Shown here: positions 29,382 to 38,912 of the stretch, one piece after another
How the letters are laid out: the number at the start of each line of letters is the position of its first letter
How positions within the stretch are numbered: the first letter of the stretch is position 1
Assembly (NCBI RefSeq): GCF_913058315.1
Contig: NZ_CAJXQY010000010.1
Location: 1 to 64,000 of the forward strand
Length of the DNA stretch: 64,000 nucleotides
Source: an uncultured Alteromonas sp.
Lineage (GTDB): Bacteria > Pseudomonadota > Gammaproteobacteria > Enterobacterales > Alteromonadaceae
Reading direction: 5' to 3'
Made by a program: the position numbers and the translations under genes
Notes under the pieces: model-generated
The model's database searches: none
What the model saw: the letters and a program-made list of their open reading frames with translations, nothing else
What the model was told of the DNA's origin: nothing

Positions 29382-29786
29382 ATGGCCATTAATTTAGATA
29401 AGCTCGTCGGTTTTCATCAGAACGCGTTGAAGGTCCGCAACGATAAAATGGAAGTCATCGCCGGTAATCTGGCAAATGCCAATACCCCGGGTTACAAATC
29501 CCGTGGCATCGATTTTCAGCAAGCAATGGCACGCGCCCAGCACTCCAGCGGTCAGTCAATGACGCGCACTCACGATAAACACATGAGCGGAGGTATGGTC
29601 TCCTCAACAGAGATTGGTTTTCGGATCCCCTCGCAGCCGGACACCGGCGACGGCAATACCGTCGAAGTCCAGCGTGAACGTAATGAATTCTTAGATACAG
29701 GTATGCGCTATCAGGCCACCATTGAGTTTCTCAACGGAAAAGTCAAAGGCATGAAGAAAGCGATAAGTGGAGGACAAGGTCAATGA
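29382..29786 (+). CDS. flgB: FlgB, proximal rod protein
   Basis: FlgB is part of the proximal rod joining the MS ring to the drive shaft. The 134-residue product carries the N-terminal rod/hook motif region VRNDKMEVIAGNLANANTPGYKSRGIDF and a helical C-terminus (FLDTGMRYQATIEFLNGKVKGMKKAI). Length is normal. It has GAGGAG six bases before the ATG and overlaps flgC by four bases. Confidence 0.97.
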   Translation: MAINLDKLVGFHQNALKVRNDKMEVIAGNLANANTPGYKSRGIDFQQAMARAQHSSGQSMTRTHDKHMSGGMVSSTEIGFRIPSQPDTGDGNTVEVQRERNEFLDTGMRYQATIEFLNGKVKGMKKAISGGQGQ

Positions 29787-30205
29787 GTCTGTTTGATGTT
29801 ATGTCAATATCTGCGTCAGGTATGCATGCCGAGAGCGTGCGCCTGAACACCACGGCAAGTAACATTGCCAATGCCAACTCAGTTAGCAGCAGTGAACAGG
29901 ATACATACCGTGCCCGCCACGCCGTATTTGCTGCGGAACTGAACCGTGCAACCAATGATTACAGCAAGGGGTCGGAAGTAAAAGTGCTGGGCGTTGTCGA
30001 GAGCGACCGCCCATTACAAACTGAGTACGCCCCGCACAACCCCCTGGCTGATGAAAATGGTTACATCTATAAGCCTAACGTCAACATCGTTGAAGAAATG
30101 GCCGATATGATGTCTGCCTCCAAAGCTTACGAAACCAACGTGCAACTGGCCGATACCACCAAGCGCATTTTCCGTCGGGTATTAACCCTTGGCCGTGGCC
30201 AGTAA
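29783..30205 (+). CDS. flgC: FlgC, proximal rod protein
   Basis: FlgC forms the proximal rod with FlgB and FlgF. The 140-residue product has the ANNIANANS-type rod signature (VRLNTTASNIANANSVS) and the C-terminal NVNIVEEMADMMSASKAYETNVQ motif typical of FlgC/FlgG-class axial proteins. It overlaps flgB and is followed by flgD after 25 bases. Confidence 0.97.
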   Translation: MSLFDVMSISASGMHAESVRLNTTASNIANANSVSSSEQDTYRARHAVFAAELNRATNDYSKGSEVKVLGVVESDRPLQTEYAPHNPLADENGYIYKPNVNIVEEMADMMSASKAYETNVQLADTTKRIFRRVLTLGRGQ

Positions 30206-30230
30206 TAGCGGCCAGTAAGAGGATATAAAC

Positions 30231-30920
30231 GTGAGTATAATAACCAACACGCAGGGTCTCAATAACGACCTCTACTGGCAGGAAGAGAAGGTCAAAGTCT
30301 CTGATGGCTCGGAACAGAACCTGTCTCAGGAAGACTTTTTTGCCCTGTTAACGGAGCAGCTATCCAATCAGGATCCCACCAAGCCGGTGGATAACGATCA
30401 GATGGTTTCGCAAATGACCCAGTTCACCACCGCCGATGGCATAAGCAAACTTAACGAAAAGTTTGAAAACTTTGCCACATCGATGACGTCTAATCAGGCG
30501 TTGCAAGCTTCTGGTCTGATTGGTCAGGACGTGTTGGTTGAAGCCAACGTAGGCTATATGGGCAGCGAAGGTGCTGGCATAAGCGGCTTTGTGGTGAACG
30601 AGCAGACCGTTCAGAATATGGAAATCACCATTACCAACGGTAATGGTGAAGTGATTAGAACCATTGATGCGGGTACCCAGGGCGCCGGCAACATTGAGTT
30701 TAGCTGGGATGGTACCGACCGCAGCGGCAATTTAATGCCGCCCGGCGAATACCTGGTCAGTGCCAACGGCCAGGTTAACGGGGAAGGGGTGGCAATTTCT
30801 ACCGCTATCCATCGCCATGTTAGCAGTGTGAGCCTGGCTGGCAGCAACCAGGGCATTATTTTGAATTTAGAAGGTGATGTCAGTATCAATCTTGACGACG
30901 TCATTCAGATCGGCAGTTAG
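30231..30920 (+). CDS. flgD: FlgD, hook cap (hook assembly scaffold)
   Basis: FlgD caps the growing hook and guides addition of FlgE. The 229-residue protein starts at GTG 30231 with AAGAGGA upstream. The N-terminal export/cap region is LSQEDFFALLTEQLSNQDPTKPVDNDQMVSQMTQFTT-like, followed by the FlgD tudor/Ig-like core (ISGFVVNEQTVQNMEITITNGNGEVIRTI; WDGTDRSGNLMPPGEYLV). Fits the flgBCDE order. Confidence 0.96.
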   Translation: MSIITNTQGLNNDLYWQEEKVKVSDGSEQNLSQEDFFALLTEQLSNQDPTKPVDNDQMVSQMTQFTTADGISKLNEKFENFATSMTSNQALQASGLIGQDVLVEANVGYMGSEGAGISGFVVNEQTVQNMEITITNGNGEVIRTIDAGTQGAGNIEFSWDGTDRSGNLMPPGEYLVSANGQVNGEGVAISTAIHRHVSSVSLAGSNQGIILNLEGDVSINLDDVIQIGS

Positions 30921-30934
30921 TAGGAGAAAAGCAC

Positions 30935-32341
30935 ATGTCTTTTAACATTGCATTAAGTGGCGTCTCTGCCGCACAGAAAGATTTAGACACTACCGCAAAC
31001 AACATTGCCAATGTAAACACGGTAGGCTTTAAAGAGTCGCGGGCCGAGTTCGGTGATGTGTATGCCGCCTCACTGTTAGCCAGTGGTAAAACCAAAGTGG
31101 GCGATGGTGTGCTCACTCAGGAAGTCGCCCAGCAGTTCAGCCAGGGTAGCCTGCAATTTACCAATACGGCATTGGATTTGGCGATTACCGGCAACGGCTT
31201 CTTTGCCACGGTGCCAGAGATCACCTCGCGGGACTTCTCCTTTACCCGTGCTGGTCAGTTTAAGCTGGACGAAAATAACTTTGTGGTTAACAGCAGCGGC
31301 GATAACCTGCTTGGCTTTCCGGTTAACCCCGACGGCACCAGTTCGTCAGTCGCGTTAAGTACGACCGAACCTGTGCGTATTCCGGATTCTTCAGGCTCAC
31401 CGCAGGCAACGCAGGAAGTGACCATGCGTATGAACCTGCCAGCCAATGATGATTATCTCGATCCTGCCTCGTTTAATCCGGATGATACGCTGACGTATAA
31501 CGCGGCCACCTCGGTAACCGTTTATGATTCACTGGGTGAAAGTCACATTATGACTTACTACTTTGTGAAAGATGGCACCGATCAGGCGGCACCGACTGGC
31601 CCGGATCAGCTCAATAGCTGGTTAATGTTTGCCACCCTTGATGATACGCCGGTAGATATTGCTAACGGTGATAACAGTGTACCGCTGCCAACCAGAGACG
31701 ACCCACAAAACCCGGGGACTCCTGAGCCCTGGTTGCCCGCCAGATTGTCATTTAACCAGAGCGGTGACTTTACGTCACAAATTCCAGCTGGTGGCATCGT
31801 TACTGTGCCATTGGGTGATGACGGTACCGCCAACGCCGCTATAGCGTTAACCGGTGGTGCCGATCAGACGCAAACGATTGGCATCGATTTCAACCTGGAT
31901 CCGCTGGGCGGACAAACTATTAACGAGCCTACTCAATATGCTTCTGCGTTTGAAGTCACCTCGCTGGAGCAGGATGGTTTACCGGTAGGGCGATTAACCG
32001 GCGTCGACATTGGTGAAGATGGCCTGGTCAGAGCGACGTTCTCTAACGGTACTTCAGAACCGGTGGTACGCGTTGCGTTAGTGCGGTTTGCCAATGAGCA
32101 GGGCCTGACCCAGCAGAGCAATACCCAGTGGAAAGAGTCCATTGAATCTGGTGAAGCGCTGGCGGGTGAAGCGACTACAGGGACCTTTGGTGAAATTAAC
32201 TCTTCAGCCCTGGAGCAGGCTAACGTGAACCTGACCACTGAGCTTATTGACATGATCATCGCGCAGCGGAACTTCCAGGCAAACTCCCGAGCACTGGAAG
32301 TTAACAACCAGCTAAATCAGACTATCCTGAATATCCGCTAG
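30935..32341 (+). CDS. flgE: FlgE, hook protein
   Basis: FlgE polymerises into the flexible hook. The 468-residue product has the N-terminal axial motif (ALSGVSAAQKDLDTTANNIANVNTVGFKESRAEF), the central FlgE domains with TSVTVYDSLGESHIMTYYFVKDG, and the C-terminal coiled-coil segment (ANVNLTTELIDMIIAQRNFQANSRALEVNNQLNQTILN). Size lies within the family range. A terminator closes the transcript behind it. Confidence 0.97.
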   Translation: MSFNIALSGVSAAQKDLDTTANNIANVNTVGFKESRAEFGDVYAASLLASGKTKVGDGVLTQEVAQQFSQGSLQFTNTALDLAITGNGFFATVPEITSRDFSFTRAGQFKLDENNFVVNSSGDNLLGFPVNPDGTSSSVALSTTEPVRIPDSSGSPQATQEVTMRMNLPANDDYLDPASFNPDDTLTYNAATSVTVYDSLGESHIMTYYFVKDGTDQAAPTGPDQLNSWLMFATLDDTPVDIANGDNSVPLPTRDDPQNPGTPEPWLPARLSFNQSGDFTSQIPAGGIVTVPLGDDGTANAAIALTGGADQTQTIGIDFNLDPLGGQTINEPTQYASAFEVTSLEQDGLPVGRLTGVDIGEDGLVRATFSNGTSEPVVRVALVRFANEQGLTQQSNTQWKESIESGEALAGEATTGTFGEINSSALEQANVNLTTELIDMIIAQRNFQANSRALEVNNQLNQTILNIR

Positions 32342-32359
32342 GTTATTCATTAATCCCCC

Positions 32360-32387
32360 GGGCCGCAGTATGCGGCCCTTCTTTTAT
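32360..32387 (+). terminator. Rho-independent terminator after flgE
   Basis: GGGCCGCA (32360-32367) pairs with TGCGGCCC (32371-32378) around GTA, followed by TTCTTTTATCC. It separates flgBCDE from flgF-L. Confidence 0.88.
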
Positions 32388-32414
32388 CCTCTCTTAGCCT
32401 ACGTATTCGCCGTT

Positions 32415-32431
32415 TTGGCACTGCCTTTGCA
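32415..32431 (+). promoter_or_regulatory. Sigma-54 promoter of the flgFGHIJKL operon
   Basis: TTGGCACTGCCTTTGCA is a near-consensus -24/-12 site (GG, ten bases, GC), placed after the flgE terminator and 41 bases before flgF. Confidence 0.9.
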
Positions 32432-32471
32432 GAGTAATTGGTAATTACTATTAAAGCGTCAAAAGGCAGTC

Positions 32472-33215
32472 ATGGACAAATTACTCTATATCGCCAGTAG
32501 TGGCGCCAGTCAGGACCTGGTTGGTACGTCTTTACGGGCCAATAACCTGGCTAACGCACAAACCAACGGCTTTAAAGCGCAGCTGGAACAGGCAAGGTCG
32601 ATGCCGGTATACGGCGAAGGTTTGCCGACCCGGGTGTTCGCCATGACCGAAAGCCCCACCAATAACTATGAATCCGGCCCGTTGATTCAGACTCACCGGG
32701 ATCTTGATGTGGCCATTCAGGGTGATGGCTGGTTTGCCGTACAGGATCGGCAGGGTAACGAAGCCTACACCCGCGATGGTAATTTCCAGCTCGGCCAGGA
32801 CGGTGTGCTGGAAGACGTCCACGGTAATATCGTGATGGGCGATGCCGGCCCGCTGTTTTTGCCGGTGCCGCTGGATAACCTCAACATTGCCGCCGATGGC
32901 ACCATTTCCATTCGTCCTCAGGGCGCACCTGAGGCGGTTAGTGAAGAAGTGGGCCGGCTCAAGTTGGTTAACCCGGAATACAGCAATCTTGAAAGAGGTA
33001 ACGATGGGCTATTCCGCCAGAAAGATGGCACCGATGCCCTGGCCGATGAAACCGTGACCGTCATGACCGGCATGCTCGAAGGCTCAAACGTGAACGCCAT
33101 TGAAGAGATGGTCAGTATGATTCACCTGCAGCGTCATTATGAGCTGCAGGTCAAGATGATGAAGAAAGCCGACACGCTAGATATGCGCGGCAACATGCTA
33201 TTACGCATTATTTAA
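32472..33215 (+). CDS. flgF: FlgF, proximal rod protein
   Basis: FlgF is a rod subunit related to FlgG. The 247-residue product has DKLLYIASSGASQDLVGTSLRANNLANAQTNGFKAQ at the N-terminus, the central ESGPLIQTHRDLDVAIQGDGWFAVQD and YTRDGNFQLGQDG segments, and the C-terminal EGSNVNAIEEMVSMIHLQRHYELQVKMMKK. It is the first gene after a sigma-54 site. Confidence 0.96.
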   Translation: MDKLLYIASSGASQDLVGTSLRANNLANAQTNGFKAQLEQARSMPVYGEGLPTRVFAMTESPTNNYESGPLIQTHRDLDVAIQGDGWFAVQDRQGNEAYTRDGNFQLGQDGVLEDVHGNIVMGDAGPLFLPVPLDNLNIAADGTISIRPQGAPEAVSEEVGRLKLVNPEYSNLERGNDGLFRQKDGTDALADETVTVMTGMLEGSNVNAIEEMVSMIHLQRHYELQVKMMKKADTLDMRGNMLLRII

Positions 33216-33257
33216 TAATTTGCCGCCAGCAACTAACAAGGCAGAGGAGAGACAATT

Positions 33258-34046
33258 ATGCATCCAGCACTTTGGATCAGTAAAACCGGACTTGATGCCG
33301 CACAAACCGACGTGGCCGTGGTATCGAACAACCTGGCTAACGCGTCTACCGTTGGGTTTAAAAAGGATCGGGCGATCTTTGAAGACTTGCTCTATCAAAA
33401 CATCAATCAGCCTGGTGGTCGTTCCTCTGCGGATACCGAATTACCGTCAGGGTTAATGGTGGGGGCCGGCTCTAAAGTGGTCGCCACCCAAAAAGCCCAC
33501 ACTCAGGGCAACCTGTTAACCACCGACAATGCACTGGATATGTCTATTCAGGGGCGCGGCTTTTTTGAGATTCTACAGCCGGACGGCACCATTGCTTATA
33601 CCCGAAATGGTCAGTTTACGTTAAACGATCAAGGGCAAATTGTTACCCCGGGTGCCGGCTTCCTGTTGCAGCCAGAAATCGCTATTCCTGAAGATGCCCA
33701 GCAAATCACCATTTCTCAGGATGGAGAGGTGTCTGCATCGGTGCGTGGTCAGGCTGAGCCTCAGGTGCTTGGTCAGCTCAATATTTCTGATTTTGTTAAC
33801 CCGACCGGCTTACAGCCTGTGGGTCAGAACCTTTATGTTGAAACGGCAGTATCCGGCGCGCCATTGCAGGGTGTACCAGGTCTGCAGGGCCTGGGGACTA
33901 TCGTGCAGGGCACGCTGGAAACGTCCAACGTGAATGTGACCGAAGAACTGGTAAATCTGATCGAAAGCCAACGGCTATATGAAATGAACTCCAAAGTGAT
34001 TTCATCGGTTGATCAGATGCTTGGTCAGGTTATACAGCAGCTTTAA
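33258..34046 (+). CDS. flgG: FlgG, distal rod protein
   Basis: FlgG forms the distal rod. The 262-residue product has the canonical MHPALWISKTGLDAAQTDVAV start, VVSNNLANASTVGFKKDRAIFEDLLYQ, DMSIQGRGFFEI, and the C-terminal LETSNVNVTEELVNLIESQRLYEMNSKVISSVDQML. Length 262 is nearly invariant in the family. AGAGGAGAG precedes the ATG. Confidence 0.97.
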   Translation: MHPALWISKTGLDAAQTDVAVVSNNLANASTVGFKKDRAIFEDLLYQNINQPGGRSSADTELPSGLMVGAGSKVVATQKAHTQGNLLTTDNALDMSIQGRGFFEILQPDGTIAYTRNGQFTLNDQGQIVTPGAGFLLQPEIAIPEDAQQITISQDGEVSASVRGQAEPQVLGQLNISDFVNPTGLQPVGQNLYVETAVSGAPLQGVPGLQGLGTIVQGTLETSNVNVTEELVNLIESQRLYEMNSKVISSVDQMLGQVIQQL

Positions 34047-34060
34047 TCTAAGGTGATCTC

Positions 34061-34744
34061 ATGATGCGTGTATTACTGGTATTTACTTGTGTTGCCCTGT
34101 TTAGCGGTTGTGCCAGTACTTCGCCCGAACGCGTTGAGGCGAATGATCCGTCCTTCGCGCCGGTCATTCCTGAACTGCCGCGCGAGCAAATTGTTGAGGA
34201 CGGCGGCCTGTTTCGCCCGCGTATGGCTAATAGTCTGTATTCAGATGTAACGGCCCGGCGGGTGGGTGACATTATCACGGTGACTCTCAGTGAAAATACC
34301 AATGCTACCAAATCTGCCGGCACCACTACGTCTAAAGAAACCGGTGTTGACGTGCAGCCCATTACCGGCTTAGGCGGCAACGCGTTGAACATAGGTAATC
34401 AGTCCATTCAGCTTGGGGTAAATTCTTCCAGCGAATTTGCCGGAGATGCCCAGGCGAATCAGAGTAACAGTCTGAACGGCAGTATTTCGGTTACCGTCAC
34501 TGACGTACTGGCCAACCAGAACCTGGTAATACGCGGTGAGAAATGGCTGACATTAAACCACGGTGATGAATACATCCGTTTAACCGGCATTATTCGCGCA
34601 TCAGACATTTCACCGGAAAATGAAATCCTGTCGACCCGTATTGCCAATGCCCGCATTCAGTACAGTGGTACCGGTAGCTTTGCCCGCTCTCAGGAGAAAG
34701 GCTGGCTGACTAAATTCTTTTCATCACAATGGTGGCCTTTCTAG
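34061..34744 (+). CDS. flgH: FlgH, L-ring lipoprotein
   Basis: FlgH forms the outer-membrane L ring. The 227-residue product has a lipoprotein signal with lipobox LFSGC (Cys near residue 17), then [39 protein letters not shown]. Near the C-terminus it has [24 protein letters not shown] and the ISTRIANA-type motif ([16 protein letters not shown]). It is followed by flgI after eight bases. Confidence 0.97.
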   Translation: MMRVLLVFTCVALFSGCASTSPERVEANDPSFAPVIPELPREQIVEDGGLFRPRMANSLYSDVTARRVGDIITVTLSENTNATKSAGTTTSKETGVDVQPITGLGGNALNIGNQSIQLGVNSSSEFAGDAQANQSNSLNGSISVTVTDVLANQNLVIRGEKWLTLNHGDEYIRLTGIIRASDISPENEILSTRIANARIQYSGTGSFARSQEKGWLTKFFSSQWWPF

Positions 34745-34752
34745 GGGGTAAC

Positions 34753-35862
34753 ATGGGTAAATTATTAAGTGTCGTACTGTGTTGCCTGTGTCTGGTTACC
34801 AGCGCTCATGGGCAGCGCATCAAAGACGTTGCCAGTATTCAGGGCGTGCGTAGTAACCAGTTAATTGGTTATGGTCTGGTGGTGGGCTTGCCCGGCACCG
34901 GCGAGCAAAGCCCGTTTACCGAACAAAGTTTCAGAACCATGCTGACCAATTTTGGCATCAGCCTGGACCCGAATATTAAACCCAAAATTAAGAACGTCGC
35001 CGCTGTGGCCGTGCATGCCGAATTGCCACCCTTTATTAAACCCGGTCAAACCATCGATGTAACAGTGTCTTCGGTCGGTGAAGCCAGCAGTCTGCAAGGC
35101 GGCACCTTGCTACAAACCTTTCTTAAAGGTGTGGACGGCAATATCTATGCCGTGGCTCAGGGCAGTCTGGTTGTCAGTGGTTTCGGTGCGGAAGGTGGCG
35201 ATGGCTCGCGAGTGGTGGTGAATACGCCAACCGTCGGCCGCATCGCTAACGGTGCGTTGGTTGAGCGGGCAGTACCGAGCGGTTTTGCCAGCGGCGACAG
35301 CCTGACCCTTAACTTGCATTATCCGGATTTTTCTACCGCCCAAGCGCTGGCCGATGTGATTAATCAGCGCCTGGGTGCTCAGCCTGAAAAAGGCTATGCC
35401 ATTGCTGAACCGCTCGATGCGGCGTCAGTAAGGGTTACTGCACCTAGGGATCCGGGTCAGCGGGTAGGCTTTTTGGCCACCCTGGAAAACTTTGAATTTA
35501 CTCCTGCAGATGCACCGGCGCGTGTAGTAGTTAATAGCCGTACCGGCACCATTGTTATTGGTCGCGATGTGCGTTTATTACCGGCCGCAATCACTCACGG
35601 CGGGCTAACGGTGACGATCAGCGAAAATCAGCAGGTAACTCAGCCTAATGCGCTGGCCGATGGTGAAACCGCAGTCACCACTCAGTCGATTATTGACGTT
35701 AATCTGGCCGACAGTCGCATGTTTAAATTTGAACCCGGGGTAACCCTTGATCAACTGGTTCGTGCGGTGAATGAAGTTGGTGCCGCGCCGGGCGATCTGA
35801 TGGCTATCCTTGAAGCGCTTAGACAGGCTGGCGCGTTACAGGGCGAACTGGTGGTGATCTGA
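34753..35862 (+). CDS. flgI: FlgI, P-ring protein
   Basis: FlgI forms the periplasmic P ring with help from FlgA. From ATG 34753 (AGGGGG ahead) the product is 369 residues with signal peptide [18 protein letters not shown], then [31 protein letters not shown], the family start. It continues through [19 protein letters not shown] to [27 protein letters not shown]. An in-frame start at 34729 overlaps flgH and would add eight residues before the signal, so it is less likely. Confidence 0.97.
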   Translation: MGKLLSVVLCCLCLVTSAHGQRIKDVASIQGVRSNQLIGYGLVVGLPGTGEQSPFTEQSFRTMLTNFGISLDPNIKPKIKNVAAVAVHAELPPFIKPGQTIDVTVSSVGEASSLQGGTLLQTFLKGVDGNIYAVAQGSLVVSGFGAEGGDGSRVVVNTPTVGRIANGALVERAVPSGFASGDSLTLNLHYPDFSTAQALADVINQRLGAQPEKGYAIAEPLDAASVRVTAPRDPGQRVGFLATLENFEFTPADAPARVVVNSRTGTIVIGRDVRLLPAAITHGGLTVTISENQQVTQPNALADGETAVTTQSIIDVNLADSRMFKFEPGVTLDQLVRAVNEVGAAPGDLMAILEALRQAGALQGELVVI

Positions 35863-36815
35863 TGGACGTACTGAATACAAAATCGCAGTTAGAGTCGGCC
35901 CGCAACGTTCATGACTTATCCAGTCTGAACCGTTTGCGTGAAGCTGCCTATTCGAAAGATGACAAAGCGCTCAAAGAAGCAGCGCAGCAGTTCGAAGCGA
36001 TTTTTGTTCAGATGATGCTCAAATCCATGCGTAAAGCCCAGGATGCCATGGCCGACAAAGACAGCCCGTTTAATACCGAAGAAGTAAAGTTCTATCGTGA
36101 CATGCACGATAAACAGCTCGCCCAGGATCTGTCCAGCGGTGGTGGTGTTGGCCTGGCTGAAATTATTGTTCAGCAGTTGGGGCAGCATGATATCAACGAT
36201 TATATTCCGGCCAGTGTGGCCCGTAACGACGGTAATCTGGCGTCGCTGAACCGACAACGTGAATTCCGCATTGAGAAGGCACAACAAACCGCCGAACTAC
36301 TCAGCGATCCGCAATCACAACAGGCCTTTAAAACTGCCGCGTTTAGTAACCCTCAGGAGTTCGTCGAACAACTCTGGCCAGCTGCCAGCAAAGCGGCGGA
36401 AGAGCTGGGGATTGAACCCAGGGCATTACTGGCGCAGGCGGCAGTGGAAACCGGCTGGGGTCAACATGTTATTCATCATGGCAGTGGCAACAGTGCCAAT
36501 AATCTGTTTGGTATTAAGGCCAATAGCAATTGGCAGGGTGAGTCGGCGACGGTCAATACCATGGAGTTTGACGGAACGGTAGCGCGTCAGCAGCGCGCCG
36601 CGTTTCGCTCTTACGATAATTTACAGCAAGGCTTTGAAGATTATGTGCAGTTTATTCGTGGCCAGGAACGGTACCGCCCGGCAGTAGAAAATGCCGGCGA
36701 TCCCAAGACCTATTTTAAAGCCTTACAGGATGCAGGCTACGCCACGGATCCACAGTATGCGGATAAGGTGATGGCCGTTTATAACAGTGATTCTTTGCGG
36801 AGCTATCTGCCATGA
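35862..36815 (+). CDS. flgJ: FlgJ, rod cap and peptidoglycan hydrolase
   Basis: FlgJ caps the growing rod and cuts peptidoglycan to let it through. The 317-residue product has the N-terminal rod-cap domain (KALKEAAQQFEAIFVQMMLKSMRKAQDA) and a C-terminal glucosaminidase-type domain (QAAVETGWGQHVIHHGSGNSANNLFGIKANSNWQG, with Glu in AAVETGWG as likely catalytic acid). The two-domain form is that of gammaproteobacteria. It shares one base with the flgI stop. Confidence 0.96.
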   Translation: MDVLNTKSQLESARNVHDLSSLNRLREAAYSKDDKALKEAAQQFEAIFVQMMLKSMRKAQDAMADKDSPFNTEEVKFYRDMHDKQLAQDLSSGGGVGLAEIIVQQLGQHDINDYIPASVARNDGNLASLNRQREFRIEKAQQTAELLSDPQSQQAFKTAAFSNPQEFVEQLWPAASKAAEELGIEPRALLAQAAVETGWGQHVIHHGSGNSANNLFGIKANSNWQGESATVNTMEFDGTVARQQRAAFRSYDNLQQGFEDYVQFIRGQERYRPAVENAGDPKTYFKALQDAGYATDPQYADKVMAVYNSDSLRSYLP

Positions 36816-36861
36816 AAAAGAGTTGCCCGGTAATGTTGCCCTATCAGGCTAAGGCTTGCTT

Positions 36862-38907
36862 ATGAGCGGCAACGTTGATTTATATTCAATTGCCACCAGC
36901 GGCGTCAATGCCAGCCGCCGGCTGCTGGCGACTGCCAGTAATAACATTGCCAATGTTAACTCTGAAGGCTATGTGCGCGAGCGTACATCGGTAACCAATG
37001 AGCTTTATGGCGGTGTCGGCCGCGCAACCACAGAACGGGTTATCAATCAGTTTGCGCAAAATCAGTTGCGCCGTGATACCACGTTGGTGGGAGAGTGGGA
37101 GACGTTTTCTGAAAAGACCTCAGCAATAGATAATCTGTTGGCCAACGAAGCCAATTCGCTGTCGACCGGGTTTAGTGATTTTTTTGCCTCAGTGCAGACC
37201 GCAGCTGATGATCCAACGAATTTGTCCTCACGCCAGCTGGTGCTGTCAGAGGGGGAAGCATTGCTACGCCGCATGTCGTCACTGTCTGATTTTATGGAAG
37301 CCAAGGAAGAAGAACTTAACCTTGAATTTACCAGCATGGTTAAGCATGCCAACAGCCTGATTGAATCCATAGGCGAGCTGAACAAAGCCATTCTGGTAGC
37401 CAAAGGCAACTTCAAAGACAGCGAACCTTCGGCGTTACTTAACGAGCGTGACAAAGCGATTAATGATCTGGCAGAGATCATGGATATCACCGTGCGAGAA
37501 AGTAAAAATGCCAACGGCTCTTTGCTGGTCAACCTGTCGAGTGGCGAGTCGCTAGTGCTGGAAGACGGCAGTTTTAACCTTTTCGAGCTCAGCGATAATG
37601 CTGATTTCATGCAAAAGCAACTGGAATTGGCGACTAACTTTTCTGGCAGCAAACCCAATACCGATATCAACATTGCTGAAGAAGATCTTGGCGGCGCTCT
37701 GGGGGGCCTGTTTCGCTACCGGGACGAGGTATTAGGCCCGTCGCAGCGGGATATAGGCCAGATGGCGGTGGCTTTTGCCGATGCGGTTAACTCGCAAAAT
37801 CGCCTGGGGATGGATCTGGATTTTCAGCTTGGCGGTGACATATTCACGTTGCCGGAATTGAGCGGCCTGCCGTATAGCAATACCCCACCCACGCTGGCAT
37901 TATCCGGGCAATTTACCCCTGGTAAGGGCAACGAGCTTACCGATGCCGATATTCGCGTTTCGGTTACCAACGTTACCGGCGCCGGTGTGCCCAGTGAGGT
38001 ATCGGTGGAGCTGCTAAATGGCGATGGCACACCTAAGCTGGATGAAAACAACCAGCCGGTGCTGTTCAGTAACATTACGCTAAACGCCGGCTATACCGAA
38101 ATTCCGGGCGGCATTGAAATTGAATTTCAGTCTGCCGGTGGCTACAGCGTAGGCAACCAGTTTCTGGTTCAACCGGTCAAATACAGTGCATCGGATATTA
38201 CTATGGCCACTTCCCGGCCAGAAGACTTAGCCTTTGCCAGCCCGGTACGTGGTGATGCCGGTAACAATAATCTTGGTGATGCTACGGTAGTGAATACTCA
38301 GGTGTACGATACCGATGTTACTACGTCGTTTTTTGATGGCGCGGGTGGACTGGATGCGGGCGCTCCTGCACAGATTCGGTTTACTGCAGGCGACAGTTAT
38401 GAAGTGCTCGATAGCGGCGGCACGGTGTTATCCACCGTTACCGGGGCCACTGATTTTAATAACCTGCTGGCCCAGGCCGGCGCTGGTTTAAACGGCAGTT
38501 ACGATATCAGTCTTGAAGGGATCCCCGCTGCTGGTGACACCTTTTCGATCAGCTACAATACCAATGGTAGCTTTGATAACCAGAATGCACTGGAATTGGC
38601 CTCCTTGAAACAAGCGTCGCTGGTTCAATTGAGCACTAACTCAAGCAGTGAGCCGCGCACGCTGCACGAGAGTTACTCCACCCTGGTAAGCCGGGTGGGC
38701 GAAGAGTCATCCTCTGCCAGTATTGCTCTGCAAGCCGCCGAAAGCATGAAAGTGCAGTCTACCGAGTGGTTTGACTCAGTGTCGGGAGTGAGTCTGGATG
38801 AAGAAGCGGCGAACCTTGTGCGTTATCAGCAGTCTTATGCCGCAGCAGCCAGAATTTTGAGCACGGCTCAGGAATTGTTTAATACTATTTTATCGTCGGT
38901 TAGGTAA
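36862..38907 (+). CDS. flgK: FlgK, hook-filament junction protein 1
   Basis: FlgK (HAP1) joins hook and filament. From ATG 36862 the product is 681 residues, at the long end of the family. The N-terminal motif is LYSIATSGVNASRRLLATASNNIANVNSEGYVRERT; the C-terminal coiled coil is SGVSLDEEAANLVRYQQSYAAAARILSTAQELFNTIL. The middle holds extra beta-rich domains. An in-frame TTG at 36856 adds two residues. AAGG sits eight bases upstream of the ATG. Client of FlgN. Confidence 0.96.
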   Translation: MSGNVDLYSIATSGVNASRRLLATASNNIANVNSEGYVRERTSVTNELYGGVGRATTERVINQFAQNQLRRDTTLVGEWETFSEKTSAIDNLLANEANSLSTGFSDFFASVQTAADDPTNLSSRQLVLSEGEALLRRMSSLSDFMEAKEEELNLEFTSMVKHANSLIESIGELNKAILVAKGNFKDSEPSALLNERDKAINDLAEIMDITVRESKNANGSLLVNLSSGESLVLEDGSFNLFELSDNADFMQKQLELATNFSGSKPNTDINIAEEDLGGALGGLFRYRDEVLGPSQRDIGQMAVAFADAVNSQNRLGMDLDFQLGGDIFTLPELSGLPYSNTPPTLALSGQFTPGKGNELTDADIRVSVTNVTGAGVPSEVSVELLNGDGTPKLDENNQPVLFSNITLNAGYTEIPGGIEIEFQSAGGYSVGNQFLVQPVKYSASDITMATSRPEDLAFASPVRGDAGNNNLGDATVVNTQVYDTDVTTSFFDGAGGLDAGAPAQIRFTAGDSYEVLDSGGTVLSTVTGATDFNNLLAQAGAGLNGSYDISLEGIPAAGDTFSISYNTNGSFDNQNALELASLKQASLVQLSTNSSSEPRTLHESYSTLVSRVGEESSSASIALQAAESMKVQSTEWFDSVSGVSLDEEAANLVRYQQSYAAAARILSTAQELFNTILSSVR

Positions 38908-38912
38908 CAGAC